NCBI RefSeq assembly: GCF_002847285.1
Contig: NZ_CP025407.1
Location: 2,296,501 to 2,360,500 of the forward strand
DNA: 64,000 bases
Reading direction: 5' to 3'
Source: Streptomyces sp. CMB-StM0423
GTDB lineage: Bacteria > Actinomycetota > Actinomycetes > Streptomycetales > Streptomycetaceae
Shown here piece by piece: positions 24,065 to 32,340 of the stretch. The position numbers and the translations under genes are program-made. The notes under the pieces are model-generated. The model was not told the DNA's origin and made no database searches. It saw only the letters and a program-made list of their open reading frames with translations. The first letter of the stretch is position 1. Every line of letters starts with the position of its first letter.

Positions 24065-24865
24065 TCAGGGTGCCGGCCGGTGTTCGTCGGACAACGCGGC
24101 GGCCTGCTCCCACCACATCTCGCGCAGCGCCGGGTTCTCCCGGGCCTGGCGGCACAGCCTGCGGTGCTCGCCCATCGGCCCGGTGAGCGGGGCCAGGAGG
24201 TGGGGGACGGACGGCCGCAGCAGCTCGGCGTAGTCCTTGCCGCCGAGGAAGATCACGTCGGCGTCGAACAGGCCGTAGCCGCGGGTGTGTCCGGTCATCT
24301 TCTCCGCGGTGATCGCCCGTTTGTGGCCGAGGGTGACGTTGTACGGGTGCAGCGGGCGGTCGAGGGGGACGAGCCCGTGGAGCGCGGAGGCTATGCGGAT
24401 CAGGTCCGGGTGGGTCAGCGTGTCGGCGGCGCGCCGGAGTGAGCGGTGGTAGTGCCCGGTGTACAGCTCGCCGGCGAGCCAGCCGTGACGCTGCCCGTCG
24501 GGTATCGGGCGCTTCTTGTCCCCGCAGGCGATGATCACCACTTTGCGGCGGTGCACATCGATGTTCCCTCGCAGCCGGGCGTACTCGCGGCCCGCGGGGG
24601 TCAGGTACAACGAGCCGCCGATGGTCTCCCCCCAGTCGGTATCGCCGTGGTGCCACGGCTGCGGGAAAGGCCCGGCGTACCCGGCGGTGTAGAGCGCGGC
24701 CAGGGTACGGTCGTTGTACCACGGCTCGCCTTTCCAGTACGCGCGGTCGTCGCGCCCGGCGACGAGCTGGTCGGGGCGCTGCGCGGCGGTGAGCACCGCC
24801 TCGTGCTGCTTGGCGGGCAGCTTCGGCGGGAGGGACGGCGGGCCGCTGTCTGGGATGGGAGTCAT
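24065..24865 (-). CDS. DUF6884-like protein
   Basis: The 266-aa protein has an N-terminal part with a winged-helix feel (RTLAALYTAGYAGPFPQPW, then SLYLTPAGREYARLR). The DUF6884-like core follows: KVVIIACGDKKRP, AGELYTGHYHRSLRRAADTL, SALHGLVPLDRPLHPYN and VIFLGGKDYAELL. Proteins with this core are frequent on actinobacterial phages and plasmids; they resemble an alpha/beta nucleotide-binding fold but no activity is known to me. The ATG at 24865 has GGAGG upstream. Its stop lies 24 bp from the IS-end remnant. Confidence 0.65.
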   Translation of the reverse strand: MTPIPDSGPPSLPPKLPAKQHEAVLTAAQRPDQLVAGRDDRAYWKGEPWYNDRTLAALYTAGYAGPFPQPWHHGDTDWGETIGGSLYLTPAGREYARLRGNIDVHRRKVVIIACGDKKRPIPDGQRHGWLAGELYTGHYHRSLRRAADTLTHPDLIRIASALHGLVPLDRPLHPYNVTLGHKRAITAEKMTGHTRGYGLFDADVIFLGGKDYAELLRPSVPHLLAPLTGPMGEHRRLCRQARENPALREMWWEQAAALSDEHRPAP

Positions 24866-25013
24866 TGCTTCATCGCCTCCAGTGGCCGGGTACGGCCAGG
24901 TGGACGGGGGCTCATCGCGCTGGCGTCCTGGGGTCGTAGCCGGGGAAAGGGTCGTCGCGGCGTCGGCTTCGGGCGCGGACGGCGGGTGATGAGGGCGCTT
25001 AGGAGTGTGGTCG

Positions 25014-25817
25014 CTAGCCGGCAGGTGTCCACAGGAGTCGTTCGCGGGTCGCCTCGGGCACTACCCGGCGCAGGACCGCCGCGGTCGAGCTGAGGGACGC
25101 GGCGAACGCAGCCACGAGATCGTGCGGGACGGACGCGGAGAACGACACCGCCCACAGGCACGGGGCGCCGGGCGCGGGCTGGGCCCATGCCTGCCATCCG
25201 TCGGGCCCCGGCTCGCCGGATCCGGCGGTCAGAGCGCGCGGGTCGGCGTCCTGGATGAGAGGCGGTACCTCACCCAGGCTGACGTGCGAGATGAACGTGG
25301 GATCCGTCGCCCCCGCCGACTGGTCGACGTCGCGGAGCCACCCGTGGGCGGTGACGGCGTCGAGGACCAGCTCGGGACGAACGTGCGGCACCGCGGGGTG
25401 GGGACGGGCGTCGAGCGCGACGAGGAAGTCGGCCACCGCCTCGCCGGGCACGTCGGGCGTGAAGTAGACCGCCCACTCGGCCGGGCCGCTGGTGTCCGTA
25501 CGGGCGGAGACCTGCCAGGCGATCGGCAGGTCCCCCAGATGGAACGGCTCGTCGGCCAGCATCCACTGGGCCCAGCACAGGGAGTCCGGGCTGATGTGCA
25601 GGACGGTGCTGCGAATGACCTGGCGGTCCTCCGGCTCCTCGTCCGGCTCCTGCCGCCCCCGGACGATCGTCAGACTCGTCCAGCCCAAGCCGCCGAGCAC
25701 ATCGGCGACGGTGTCGTAGAGGCGGCCGTCGTCACCGGCCAGATGACGGGGACCGACCCAGTACGCGCGCTGCGCACCGGTCGAATCGGACGGGTCGAAC
25801 GGGAAGCCGGAATACAG
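25014..25817 (-). CDS. DUF317-domain protein (probable CTG start)
   Basis: The protein carries two DUF317 units, a domain almost confined to Streptomyces and its plasmids. The first unit begins YWVGPRHLAGDDGRLYD and runs through LGGLGWTSLTIV to AVYFTPDVPGEAVADFLVAL; the second has PHVRPELVLDAVTAHGW to ASVPHDLVAAFAASL. A GTG at 25700 would cut the first unit in half. The coding frame extends upstream to a CTG at 25817 preceded by GGAGG at 5-nt spacing, giving 267 aa; this start is preferred. It overlaps the 3' end of the upstream hypothetical gene. Function unknown. Confidence 0.6.
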   Translation of the reverse strand: MYSGFPFDPSDSTGAQRAYWVGPRHLAGDDGRLYDTVADVLGGLGWTSLTIVRGRQEPDEEPEDRQVIRSTVLHISPDSLCWAQWMLADEPFHLGDLPIAWQVSARTDTSGPAEWAVYFTPDVPGEAVADFLVALDARPHPAVPHVRPELVLDAVTAHGWLRDVDQSAGATDPTFISHVSLGEVPPLIQDADPRALTAGSGEPGPDGWQAWAQPAPGAPCLWAVSFSASVPHDLVAAFAASLSSTAAVLRRVVPEATRERLLWTPAG

Positions 25818-26182
25818 AGGCGCCTCCAGAAGGGGGGTCGGCTGTGATTCAACTGCCAGCGGGGCGGCGGGGACGGCTGAGCGAGGTCCTGCCAGGCCAG
25901 GGCCACCGCTACGTCGGGCGGCAAGTGCCCGAGTTGGCTGTCCTCGTCCCGCCCTTCGGCGAGGTAGACGACGGGCCAGCCGGTCTCGTCCACGAACGGC
26001 ACCACCTGCGCGAGGCGATGGGCCATCGGGGAGAACGGGTTCATCGCCTGACGGACCGGGGCGTCCCGGTCGCAGGCGGACAGCAGCGTGATGAGATCAC
26101 CGACGGTCATCTCCGGGTACCCTCGCTGCCGCCCGGCCCGGAAGCCGGTGGAGCGACCGTTGCGCATGGGAGCCGCGGTCAC
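25670..26182 (-). CDS. Hypothetical protein overlapping the DUF317 gene
   Basis: The first 110 residues look coding (MTVGDLITLLSACDRDAPVR, then VVPFVDETGWPVVYLAEGRD). The last 45 (RPIRPVRSARTGSVPVIW) overlap the DUF317 frame and look like antisense-quality sequence. Either the C-terminus is genuinely overlapping, or a frameshift has removed the natural stop. The GTG at 26182 is preceded by AGAGGA; an internal ATG precedes TVGDLIT. The N-terminal segment resembles small plasmid proteins of unknown function. Confidence 0.45.
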   Translation of the reverse strand: MTAAPMRNGRSTGFRAGRQRGYPEMTVGDLITLLSACDRDAPVRQAMNPFSPMAHRLAQVVPFVDETGWPVVYLAEGRDEDSQLGHLPPDVAVALAWQDLAQPSPPPRWQLNHSRPPFWRRLCIPASRSTRPIRPVRSARTGSVPVIWPVTTAASTTPSPMCSAAWAGRV

Positions 26183-26565
26183 GAGAAATCATCCTCTCTG
26201 ACCTGGGAGTTCCACACAAGGTCGTCGATGTTGACATGCTCTCGCCCCGCTTAGCCAGTCGGTTCGCGATCTTTCTTGTCTGCCGCCGGCGAACTACCGG
26301 CTCCGAGTGCCCGTCCACCTACCCGCGAGTCTTCACCGGGGAGAACCGGGGTGCTGAGCAAGTCCGCGATAAGGGACGGAGCCTCGGTTCGCGCTGTGTC
26401 CATCGGCACGGCCCTCGCGGTGGGGACTGGGCGGTGGGCTCTACACCTTCGAGGGGCCTTGGGCCGGGACGCTGCGGTGTGTGAAGGGCATCTACTGGGC
26501 CCTCGCTGGAGCGGGGGAACGGCTGCGGCTACGTTGTCGGCTGACCCGTTCCCCACACACCAAGG
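26183..26565. other. Intergenic region before the split methyltransferase
   Basis: About 380 bp without a confident gene. A plus-strand stretch near 26352-26520 has moderate coding character (VLSKSAIRDGASVRAVSIGT) but no start signal and no recognisable family. It may be the remnant of a gene. The promoter for the methyltransferase probably lies in the last 100 bp; no clear elements were found. Confidence 0.35.
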
Positions 26566-26652
26566 ATGGCCCTCGTGGAAGACCGTAGTGATGCTGTGAT
26601 GAAGATCGATCCGACTGTGGCGCATTCGGCCCGGATGTGGAACTACTGGCTG
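26566..26652 (+). CDS. SAM-dependent methyltransferase (DUF574 type), exon 1
   Basis: Twenty-nine codons from an ATG at 26566 end MKIDPTVAHSARMWNYWL, the characteristic N-terminus of the large Streptomyces SAM-dependent methyltransferase family (pfam04672), which normally continues directly with GGKDNYE. That continuation is found 2.2 kb downstream at 28830, after a group II intron. The break falls between codons (phase 0). A GTG at 26575 and an internal ATG at about 26599 are alternative starts. Confidence 0.75.
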
Positions 26653-27261
26653 TTGCGCCACGAGGCGCCGTATGACCGAGCGGAGGTGAAAGACCTCCGC
26701 CGTAGGGCCGTCGCAGTGGCCTGACCGAAGATGGGGGCAGTCCGACCCGGGGAACGCCGGCGAGGACGGCAAGCAGCCCCGACAACGCCGGAACGGCTCA
26801 GAACTGTCAGATGGGTCGGGTTCGGCAATCGAGGACAGAAGGTACAGTGAAAGCGAATCGGTGGCAGACGCTCCGTAAGAGTTCCGTCGGCTCAAATCTG
26901 GCAGATATGGGCCGATGTGCAGTAGTTGGGCGCCTGTGAGTCAGAGGTGTCCATCCTTGCTGGGAGTTTCAGTCAGCTGCCAGCAGGGGCCATGGTGAAA
27001 GTCTGCGGCGTAGCCGTGGCGAAGCTGCCGGAGTACAGCCGGGTGCCTAACTGTCCGATCGGTCATGCGGTGAACGTGGGAACTGCTCGTGACCGCCCAA
27101 AGCCTGCTGCAGCCTGCGGCATGTCAGGGCAGGTCCGTTGCCGACTGATGGCCATGAGCAGGGCGGAGGCCCCGTAGTACTCCGAGCACGCGAAAGGCGT
27201 GTACATGGGGAAGGGGGCCAGCAAGTCTGTAGGGCGGAACTGAAATGCCAGGAGCGCATTG

Positions 27262-28701
27262 GTGAACATCGATGATCCGGAGCGATCGTATGTCCCGTTC
27301 AGGGTCGAGCGCCGGGTACTGGAGATTCAGGCCAAGCTACACCGTTGGTCAAACGAGAATGGTCACCGCCGGTTTGATGACTTGTATAACCTTGTCTGCG
27401 ATCCTGACTTCCTTCTGGTCGCATGGGATCGCGTGAGGAGCAACAGGGGTGCTCGGTCGGCCGGGATTGACGGCCGGTCAGCCTTCTCGATCGAGTCTGC
27501 CGGGGTGGAAGAATTCCTCGGTGGATTACGGTCGCAGTTGAAGGATCGGAGCTTCAGCCCGTTACCGGCACGGGAGCGCATGATTCCCAAATCGGACGGG
27601 AAGAAGCGCCGTCTAGGTATTGCGACCGTGTGTGACCGAGTGGTACAGGCGTCCCTGAAGCTGGTGCTGGAGCCCATCTTCGAGGCGGATTTTCTCCCGT
27701 GTTCATACGGGTTCCGGCCGAACAGGAGGGCCCACGACGCCGTGGCCGAGATCCGTTACTACTCGTCTCGCCCACGTCAGTACGAATGGGTGGTCGAGGG
27801 CGACATCAAAGCCTGCTTCGACGAGATTTCGCACTCCGCGCTAATGGATCGGGTGCGGATGCGTGTTGGAGACAAGCGAGTGCTGGCACTGGTGAAGGCG
27901 TTCCTGAAGTCGGGCATCCTCTCCGAGGATGGATCCCTGACGGAAACGAACACCGGAACCCCTCAAGGGTCGATCCTTTCTCCGCTACTGAGCAATGTGG
28001 CTCTCTCGGTTCTGGACGAGTACATCGAACAGGCTCCCGGAGGACCGTCCAGTAGTGAATGGCAACGGCGCGTTCGTCGTCGTCAGGGGCTCCCCAATTT
28101 TCGACTCATTCGATATGCGGATGACTGGTGCCTGATGGTCAGAGGCACACGGGAAGGGGCGGAAGCCCTCAAGGAGGAAGTGGCTGAGGTTCTTGCGACG
28201 ATGGGGCTACGCCTGGCCGACGCGAAGACCTTGATTACCCACATTGACGAGGGTCTCGACTTTCTTGGGTGGCGCATCCAGCGTCATGTTAAAGCGAGCG
28301 AGAAACGGGAGTACGTGTACACCTACCCTGCAAGGAAGGCGCTGCGCGTCATCTGCAGGAAGGTGAAGCGCATCTGCCGTAATACGAGCACGAACCAACC
28401 GCTTTCCACCCTGCTGTATCAGCTCAACCCGGTACTGCGGGGCTGGTGCGCCTACTTCCGGCCCGGGGTGTCGAGCAAGGCGTTCGGGTACCTGGCGAAG
28501 GTCGCCTGGTATCAGGTCATCGCCTGGATTCGACGCAAACACCGGGGGATCACTTGGAAGGAACTCCGGCGCCGCTACTGCGCCGGAGGATGGCAACCAC
28601 GTGACGGACAAATCAAACTCCTCCACACCGGAACCATCAGCACCACTCGGTACCGGTACAGGGGAACCAAGATTCCGTCTCCGTGGGCGGCGGCCGCGTA
28701 A
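27262..28701 (+). CDS. ltrA: Group II intron reverse transcriptase/maturase
   Basis: The 479-aa protein contains the RT blocks in order: MIPKSDGKKRRLGIATVCDR (block 2), EGDIKACFDEISHSAL (block 3), GTPQGSILSPLLSNVALS (block 4), and the catalytic YADD in RLIRYADDWCLMVRG (block 5). The maturase (X) domain follows with GWCAYFRPGVSSKAFGYLAK. The protein ends soon after, without an HNH endonuclease domain. The GTG at 27262 has GGAG at 7-nt spacing; a TTG one codon earlier is less well placed. The protein helps splicing and reverse transcribes the intron during retromobility. Confidence 0.93.
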   Translation: MNIDDPERSYVPFRVERRVLEIQAKLHRWSNENGHRRFDDLYNLVCDPDFLLVAWDRVRSNRGARSAGIDGRSAFSIESAGVEEFLGGLRSQLKDRSFSPLPARERMIPKSDGKKRRLGIATVCDRVVQASLKLVLEPIFEADFLPCSYGFRPNRRAHDAVAEIRYYSSRPRQYEWVVEGDIKACFDEISHSALMDRVRMRVGDKRVLALVKAFLKSGILSEDGSLTETNTGTPQGSILSPLLSNVALSVLDEYIEQAPGGPSSSEWQRRVRRRQGLPNFRLIRYADDWCLMVRGTREGAEALKEEVAEVLATMGLRLADAKTLITHIDEGLDFLGWRIQRHVKASEKREYVYTYPARKALRVICRKVKRICRNTSTNQPLSTLLYQLNPVLRGWCAYFRPGVSSKAFGYLAKVAWYQVIAWIRRKHRGITWKELRRRYCAGGWQPRDGQIKLLHTGTISTTRYRYRGTKIPSPWAAAA

Positions 28702-28732
28702 CGCATCATCGTTCCCAAACGGGACTTGCGGA

Positions 28733-28811
28733 GAGCCCGTTGCGCGGAGACGCGCACGGCGGGTTCGGGAAGCGGTTCGGGGAAACGGGCCGGTCGAAAG
28801 ACCGGAACCGC
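28733..28811 (+). ncRNA. Group II intron domains V and VI
   Basis: AGCCCGTTGCGCG and CGCGCACGGCGGGTT around a GAGA tetraloop (28733-28766) form a domain V-type hairpin with the conserved AGC at 28734-28736. Domain VI follows: GCGGTT (28772-28777) pairs with AACCGC (28806-28811) around an inner CCGGTC-GAAA-GACCGG stem. The branch-point adenosine could be one of the unpaired A residues on the 3' side. Confidence 0.65.
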
Positions 28812-28829
28812 GCCCCGGGCCGACTTCAC

Positions 28830-29555
28830 GGCGGCAAGGACAATTACGAGGCGGACCGCGTTGTCGGTGACCAGGTCCGCCAGGTCTATCCGGCGATAGT
28901 CGACGTCGCGCGGCACTCCAGGGCCTTCCTCGGCCGGGCGGTGCGACTGCTGGTGCAGGAGGCCGGATTACGCCAGTTCCTCGACATCGGCACCGGCCTG
29001 CCCACCGCGAACAACACCCACGAGGTCGCCCAGAGCATCGAGCCGGCCTGCCGGATCGTCTACGTCGACAACGACCCCCTCGTCCTCGCGCACGCCCGCG
29101 CCCTGCTCGCCTCCACGCCCGAAGGGGCGTGCGCGTACGTCGACTGCGACGCCCGCGACCCGGAGGCGATCCTCGCCGCAGCCTCCCGCACGCTGGACTT
29201 TACGCGGCCTGTCGGGCTGATGATGCTGGGCATCCTGGGGTCCATCTGGGACGACGAGGAGGCGTACGCCATCCGGGACCGGCTGGTCGCGGCGCTGGCA
29301 CCGGGCAGTTACCTGGTCTTCGAGGACGGCACCAACGCGATCAACCGCGAAGCCGCGGACGCCGCCGAGAAGACGCGGGCCGAGGGCGGAGACCCCTACC
29401 GGCTGCGCGACCGCGAGCAGATGACCCGGTTCCTCACCGGCCTGGAGGTGCTGGAACCCGGGCTGGTGTCGGTATCGCACTGGCGCCCCGAAGAGAGCCG
29501 CTGGGCGATGCCCGACGCCGTCAACGCCTTCTGCGCGGTCGCGGCCAAACGCTGA
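28830..29555 (+). CDS. SAM-dependent methyltransferase (DUF574 type), exon 2
   Basis: This exon begins GGKDNYEADRVVGDQVR and continues with the SAM-binding motif LRQFLDIGTGLPTANN, CRIVYVDNDPLVLAHARALL, and the family-specific AYVDCDARDPEAIL and PVGLMMLGIL segments, ending at a stop at 29555. Joined to exon 1 it gives 270 residues, the usual length for pfam04672. Without splicing it has no proper start: the open frame reaches back into intron domain IV-VI only as nonsense sequence. Members of this family are abundant in Streptomyces; substrates are mostly unknown. Confidence 0.85.
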   Translation, partial: GGKDNYEADRVVGDQVRQVYPAIVDVARHSRAFLGRAVRLLVQEAGLRQFLDIGTGLPTANNTHEVAQSIEPACRIVYVDNDPLVLAHARALLASTPEGACAYVDCDARDPEAILAAASRTLDFTRPVGLMMLGILGSIWDDEEAYAIRDRLVAALAPGSYLVFEDGTNAINREAADAAEKTRAEGGDPYRLRDREQMTRFLTGLEVLEPGLVSVSHWRPEESRWAMPDAVNAFCAVAAKR

Positions 29556-29689
29556 TCCACGCCGGCTGTGCAACCGCGGTGGCAGGCCGAGCGGCTGGCA
29601 GCGCGAGCAGGAGGCACATCCAGCGGGCGGTTCTTGGCCCATGGTTCTCCAGGCGGCCGATCGTCGTCGAACCCCAAGCCGCCGTTGGA

Positions 29690-30236
29690 CTACACCAGTT
29701 CATCGGTACTGGCGAATGTCAGTGGGCGACCTGCATCCGAGCGCGCAGACCCTGGCAGTCCCTCCCGACGGAGGGGAAGGAAGCAGCTGGGATCGCCGAG
29801 GACGGCTTCGCCCTCTCGCGGCCACAACTCGGCATCGGCCAGGGCGACGCCCAGATAGGCCGTCGTCGGATCAGGCTGGTCCCAGGTGGGATCTACGACG
29901 CCCCCGTCGGGGCCCACACACCAGGCGCGGGGAAGAGGAAAGCCATGCGTCGTGGCGAATCCCTCGGCGTAGATCAGGCCGCGGCCCGCGGTGAGCACGG
30001 GCGGTCCTCGCGGCGTTGTAGTAGCACTCCCGATCGGGCAGCTTCCGGACCTCGGCCGGCCGAGGTTGGTACGTGAAGAGGCGACCGTGCGCCAGCAGGA
30101 GATGAAACTGCGTGGGGTGGGCCCAGCCCACCCGGCCAACGGCGCCGGCCACTTCGGCGCCCAGGCGCACGAAGGCCGTCAACTCCTCGTCGGCAGAGTC
30201 GTTGGGTGGCGTACCGGCGTCGACGTTGCTGGCCAT
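29690..30236 (-). pseudogene. Hypothetical protein gene with a frameshift
   Basis: An ATG at 30236, preceded by GGAGGAC, begins MASNVDAGTPPNDSADEELT and reads well to REVRKLPDRECYYN-like sequence near 30000 (PAEVRKLPDRECYYNAART). The coding signal then moves to another frame: GRGLIYAEGFATTHGFPLPR, then AWCVGPDGGVVDPTWDQPD, to a stop at 29690. A single-base change near 29990-30005 would join the two parts into about 180 residues. The protein resembles small actinobacterial hypotheticals with a VVDPTW motif. Function unknown. Confidence 0.5.
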
Positions 30237-30318
30237 AGCCGAATCGTCCTCCGTTCCGGGAGGCACCGGAAGCGATCAGGCCGATCGCCTCGTCGGCGAC
30301 CCAGCGGGAGGTGTGGTC

Positions 30319-30453
30319 CTACGGGTAGTCGCCCGGCCGGTGGGTTACCGCGGCTCGGGCCCGCAGGCGCAGGTTCTGAGGCAGGTCAGGCGGGTCCATG
30401 ATCCAGGAGGGATCGGCCAGCACGACGTGGAGCAGATCGGCCCAGGTGCTTGC
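30319..30453 (-). pseudogene. C-terminal remnant of an unknown gene
   Basis: From just after an in-frame stop near 30454 the minus strand reads STWADLLHVVLADPSWIMD and PPDLPQNLRLRARAAV to a TAG at 30319. Codon use is typical of Streptomyces but only about 44 codons remain and there is no good start (a GTG about ten codons in is possible). It is probably the tail of a deleted or frameshifted gene. Confidence 0.35.
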
Positions 30454-30636
30454 CTACATCAGCGGGCGCAGTCTTCTCGTGCGCTCTTGGCTGGCTCGGA
30501 CCCACCAAGGCCGGACGCGGGCCCTCCGGCCGTGGCCGGGCCACCTCTCATACAGAGCGGATCACGCTTCCGGGGCGCCCGCTCGGCAGTCCCGTCGCCC
30601 GGCTGGCCGCGCCGCGAACTCGCGGGCATGCACAGC

Positions 30637-30678
30637 GAAAAACCCCGCCGCCCTGCCCGAAGGCCAGACGACGGGGTG
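30637..30678 (-). terminator. Rho-independent terminator of the HNH nuclease gene
   Basis: Read on the minus strand, ACCCCGTCG (30677-30669) pairs with CGGCGGGGT (30650-30642), with a CCTTCGGG inner loop typical of Streptomyces terminators, and is followed by a run of T (plus-strand AAAAA at 30638-30642). It begins 13 bp after the HNH gene stop. Confidence 0.8.
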
Positions 30679-30690
30679 TATCGGCAGCGG

Positions 30691-31430
30691 CTATGCCGCC
30701 AGGCTCGAACCCCACTGGCGTGGTGACGGCTCGACACGTGTCGACCGAGCGAGGACGACAGTGACTACTGGGTCGTCGCAGCCCGCGGCGATACGCTGAA
30801 TAGCAGCGTGCTCCCGGCCATCTGCAGACAAGCCCCAGCGGACCTTCACCACGACCCAGTCCGTGATGTAACGGCAGGACGCCGCTACGGCAGGTGGCAT
30901 CCACTCCGAAGGGTCGCGGTCCGCCTTCGACTGATTCGACTTGTCGTGGACCGCGAGGAGGGCACGCGGGTCGTCAAGATCGTTGGCGTAAGCCTCCCGC
31001 TCGGCCGCAGTCCACGCACGTGCACCGGAGTCCGAGGCTTCACCCAACGCCACGATATGGTCGATATCGACGTCGAGCTTGCTGGTCTGCGTGGTGTCGT
31101 CGTACCAGGAGTACCAGGTACCGGTGTCCTTCGCGATCGTGCACCGGCCGGTGATCTGCGGGGCCGTGACGGCGTCTCTGAGCAGCACCTCGGCCCGCGT
31201 GTCGCAGCCGTCGCGATCCGAATCGGCCCAGTGCTTGAACTCACGACGGTGGTAGCCGGCGCAGGGGCCCTCGTCCTCAACAGGCAGAGCGGAGATCAAC
31301 TCCGACAGCCGAGCCGTCACCACCTCGCCCTGTGCTGCCGCCGCGGAGCTGGCAGTAGCAGCAACAGCGCGAGGACAAGGGCGAGCGCGCCGACCATCCC
31401 ACGGACGAACCGCCTCATGATCGATTTCAT
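30691..31430 (-). CDS. Secreted HNH-family endonuclease (frameshift in the signal peptide)
   Basis: The mature part starts around EVVTARLSELISALPVEDEG and contains YHRREFKHWADSDRDGCDTR, an aspartate-rich strand and the HNH-type DIDHIVALGEASDSGARAW segment, followed by LLAVHDKSNQSKADRDPSEW. This is the DUF1524-like secreted nuclease family of actinobacteria. A good signal peptide (MKSIMRRFVRGMVGALALVL) starts at an ATG at 31430, but it lies in a different frame from the nuclease; a one-base shift near 31355 would join signal peptide to SSAAAAQGEVV. Either the gene is mutated or there is a base-calling error. A terminator follows at 30637. Confidence 0.65.
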
Positions 31431-31703
31431 GAACCCTGCATAGCGCCAGCACGAGCCCCGGCCGACGCGCCGCGCCGCCCTTCACTCCTTCGGGAGTGCC
31501 GGTCAGTCCACGATGGCGCCGCATCCGGCAAAAGCCCCCGGCCGCCCGAAGAGGGCCCAGCACAGGCACGGCGTGGGCGACCTGGTCCCCACTGAGCGAG
31601 AATCAGAACACCGCGTGTGAGGCAGCCCACGGGCGAGCGACTGCTCGCCGTCGCGGCGGTCCGGCACCGCGGCGCCGCGGTCGAGGGCCCACTCGGCCGC
31701 GAT
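31431..31703. other. Intergenic region between the nuclease and the lipoprotein gene
   Basis: About 270 bp lying between two minus-strand genes. It should contain the nuclease promoter. No hairpin, repeat or small gene could be recognised. Confidence 0.4.
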
Positions 31704-31958
31704 CTAGTCGAACTCTTCCTCAATGACGTCGTCGACGATGTCCCGGATGGTCTCGGTGTCGATGCCCTCGCACGTCGGCGGCAGCACCGTCTGGTCGACG
31801 AGCTTGCGGGCGGTCTCGGCGTTCGCGGCGATGCCGAGGTTCTCGGCGGTTGCCTCCTTGCAGGCGGTCTGTGCTTCGCCGGAGCCCCCGCCGTCGCCGG
31901 AGCAGGCGCCGAGAGTCAGAAACAGACCGACGACCGCAGCCACGGTACGCATGCGCAT
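31704..31958 (-). CDS. Small lipoprotein
   Basis: The 84-aa protein starts MRMRTVAAVVGLFLTLGACS. The lipobox LGAC puts the lipidated cysteine at position 19, followed by a glycine-rich tether (SGDGGGSG). The mature part has two further cysteines (TACKEA and PPTCEG), probably a disulfide, and an acidic end (DIVDDVIEEEFD). The ATG at 31958 has GGGGGG upstream. Small acidic lipoproteins of this kind are common on the Streptomyces surface; the role is unknown. Confidence 0.7.
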   Translation of the reverse strand: MRMRTVAAVVGLFLTLGACSGDGGGSGEAQTACKEATAENLGIAANAETARKLVDQTVLPPTCEGIDTETIRDIVDDVIEEEFD

Positions 31959-32340
31959 GGTCCCCCCTGGACGTGTCGTGTCAGGTGCATCGTGCAGCAT
32001 GCGCGCACGCTCGTCCGCCGAATCGCCCAAGTGCAGGTACCAGCGGACCCGTTCGAGACATCGCGCCGGATGCCGCACGGCGCACTGCCTCGTGCTCGTC
32101 GGCCGCCCGCGAGCAGCGCGAACACCTGCAGGAGTGCGCGGCTGCGCCGCCGGGCACGTTCGGCATCGACGGGATCACGCGGGCATCATGTGACGCAGAC
32201 TGTCGGGGAGTCGAAACGGATCCGTGACCGCGTCCGACGGCGATCACCGGGCCGCATCGTGGAAGGGGAGGCACATCTCGGCGAAAGATCTCGCGGGCAT
32301 GCAAGAGCACGATGGAACTCTCGTTTCGAGGCGGCCGGCG
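31959..32340. other. Intergenic region with possible gene remnants
   Basis: About 380 bp. On the minus strand just upstream of the lipoprotein start, the sequence ERVRWYLHLGDSADERARML has coding character in the lipoprotein frame but begins with no supported start. It may be a remnant or a longer, unlikely, N-terminus. Nothing else was recognised. Confidence 0.35.

Larger units (their letters stand above)
26653..28829 (+). mobile_element. Group II intron interrupting the methyltransferase gene
   Basis: The 2177-nt element lies exactly between the two halves of a methyltransferase gene. It contains a reverse transcriptase/maturase ORF, a domain V-like hairpin (28733-28766) and a domain VI-like stem (28772-28811), and ends ...TTCAC, agreeing with the AY 3' end rule. 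The 5' end set by the protein frame is TTGCG rather than the usual GTGCG, so the junction may be off by a base or the intron may be atypical. Sequence between 26653 and 27240 would fold into domains I-III. Removal would restore an open frame of 270 codons. Confidence 0.8.
30237..30690. other. Gene-poor region containing a coding remnant and a terminator
   Basis: About 450 bp. The minus strand at 30319-30453 carries a coding-like tail and the strand also holds a clear terminator at 30637-30678. Nothing else could be recognised. Confidence 0.5.

Noticed and set aside
26251..26895. 214-aa minus-strand ORF upstream of the intron ORF
   Set aside because: It crosses the methyltransferase exon 1 and intron domain I and has Ser/Pro-rich nonsense composition.
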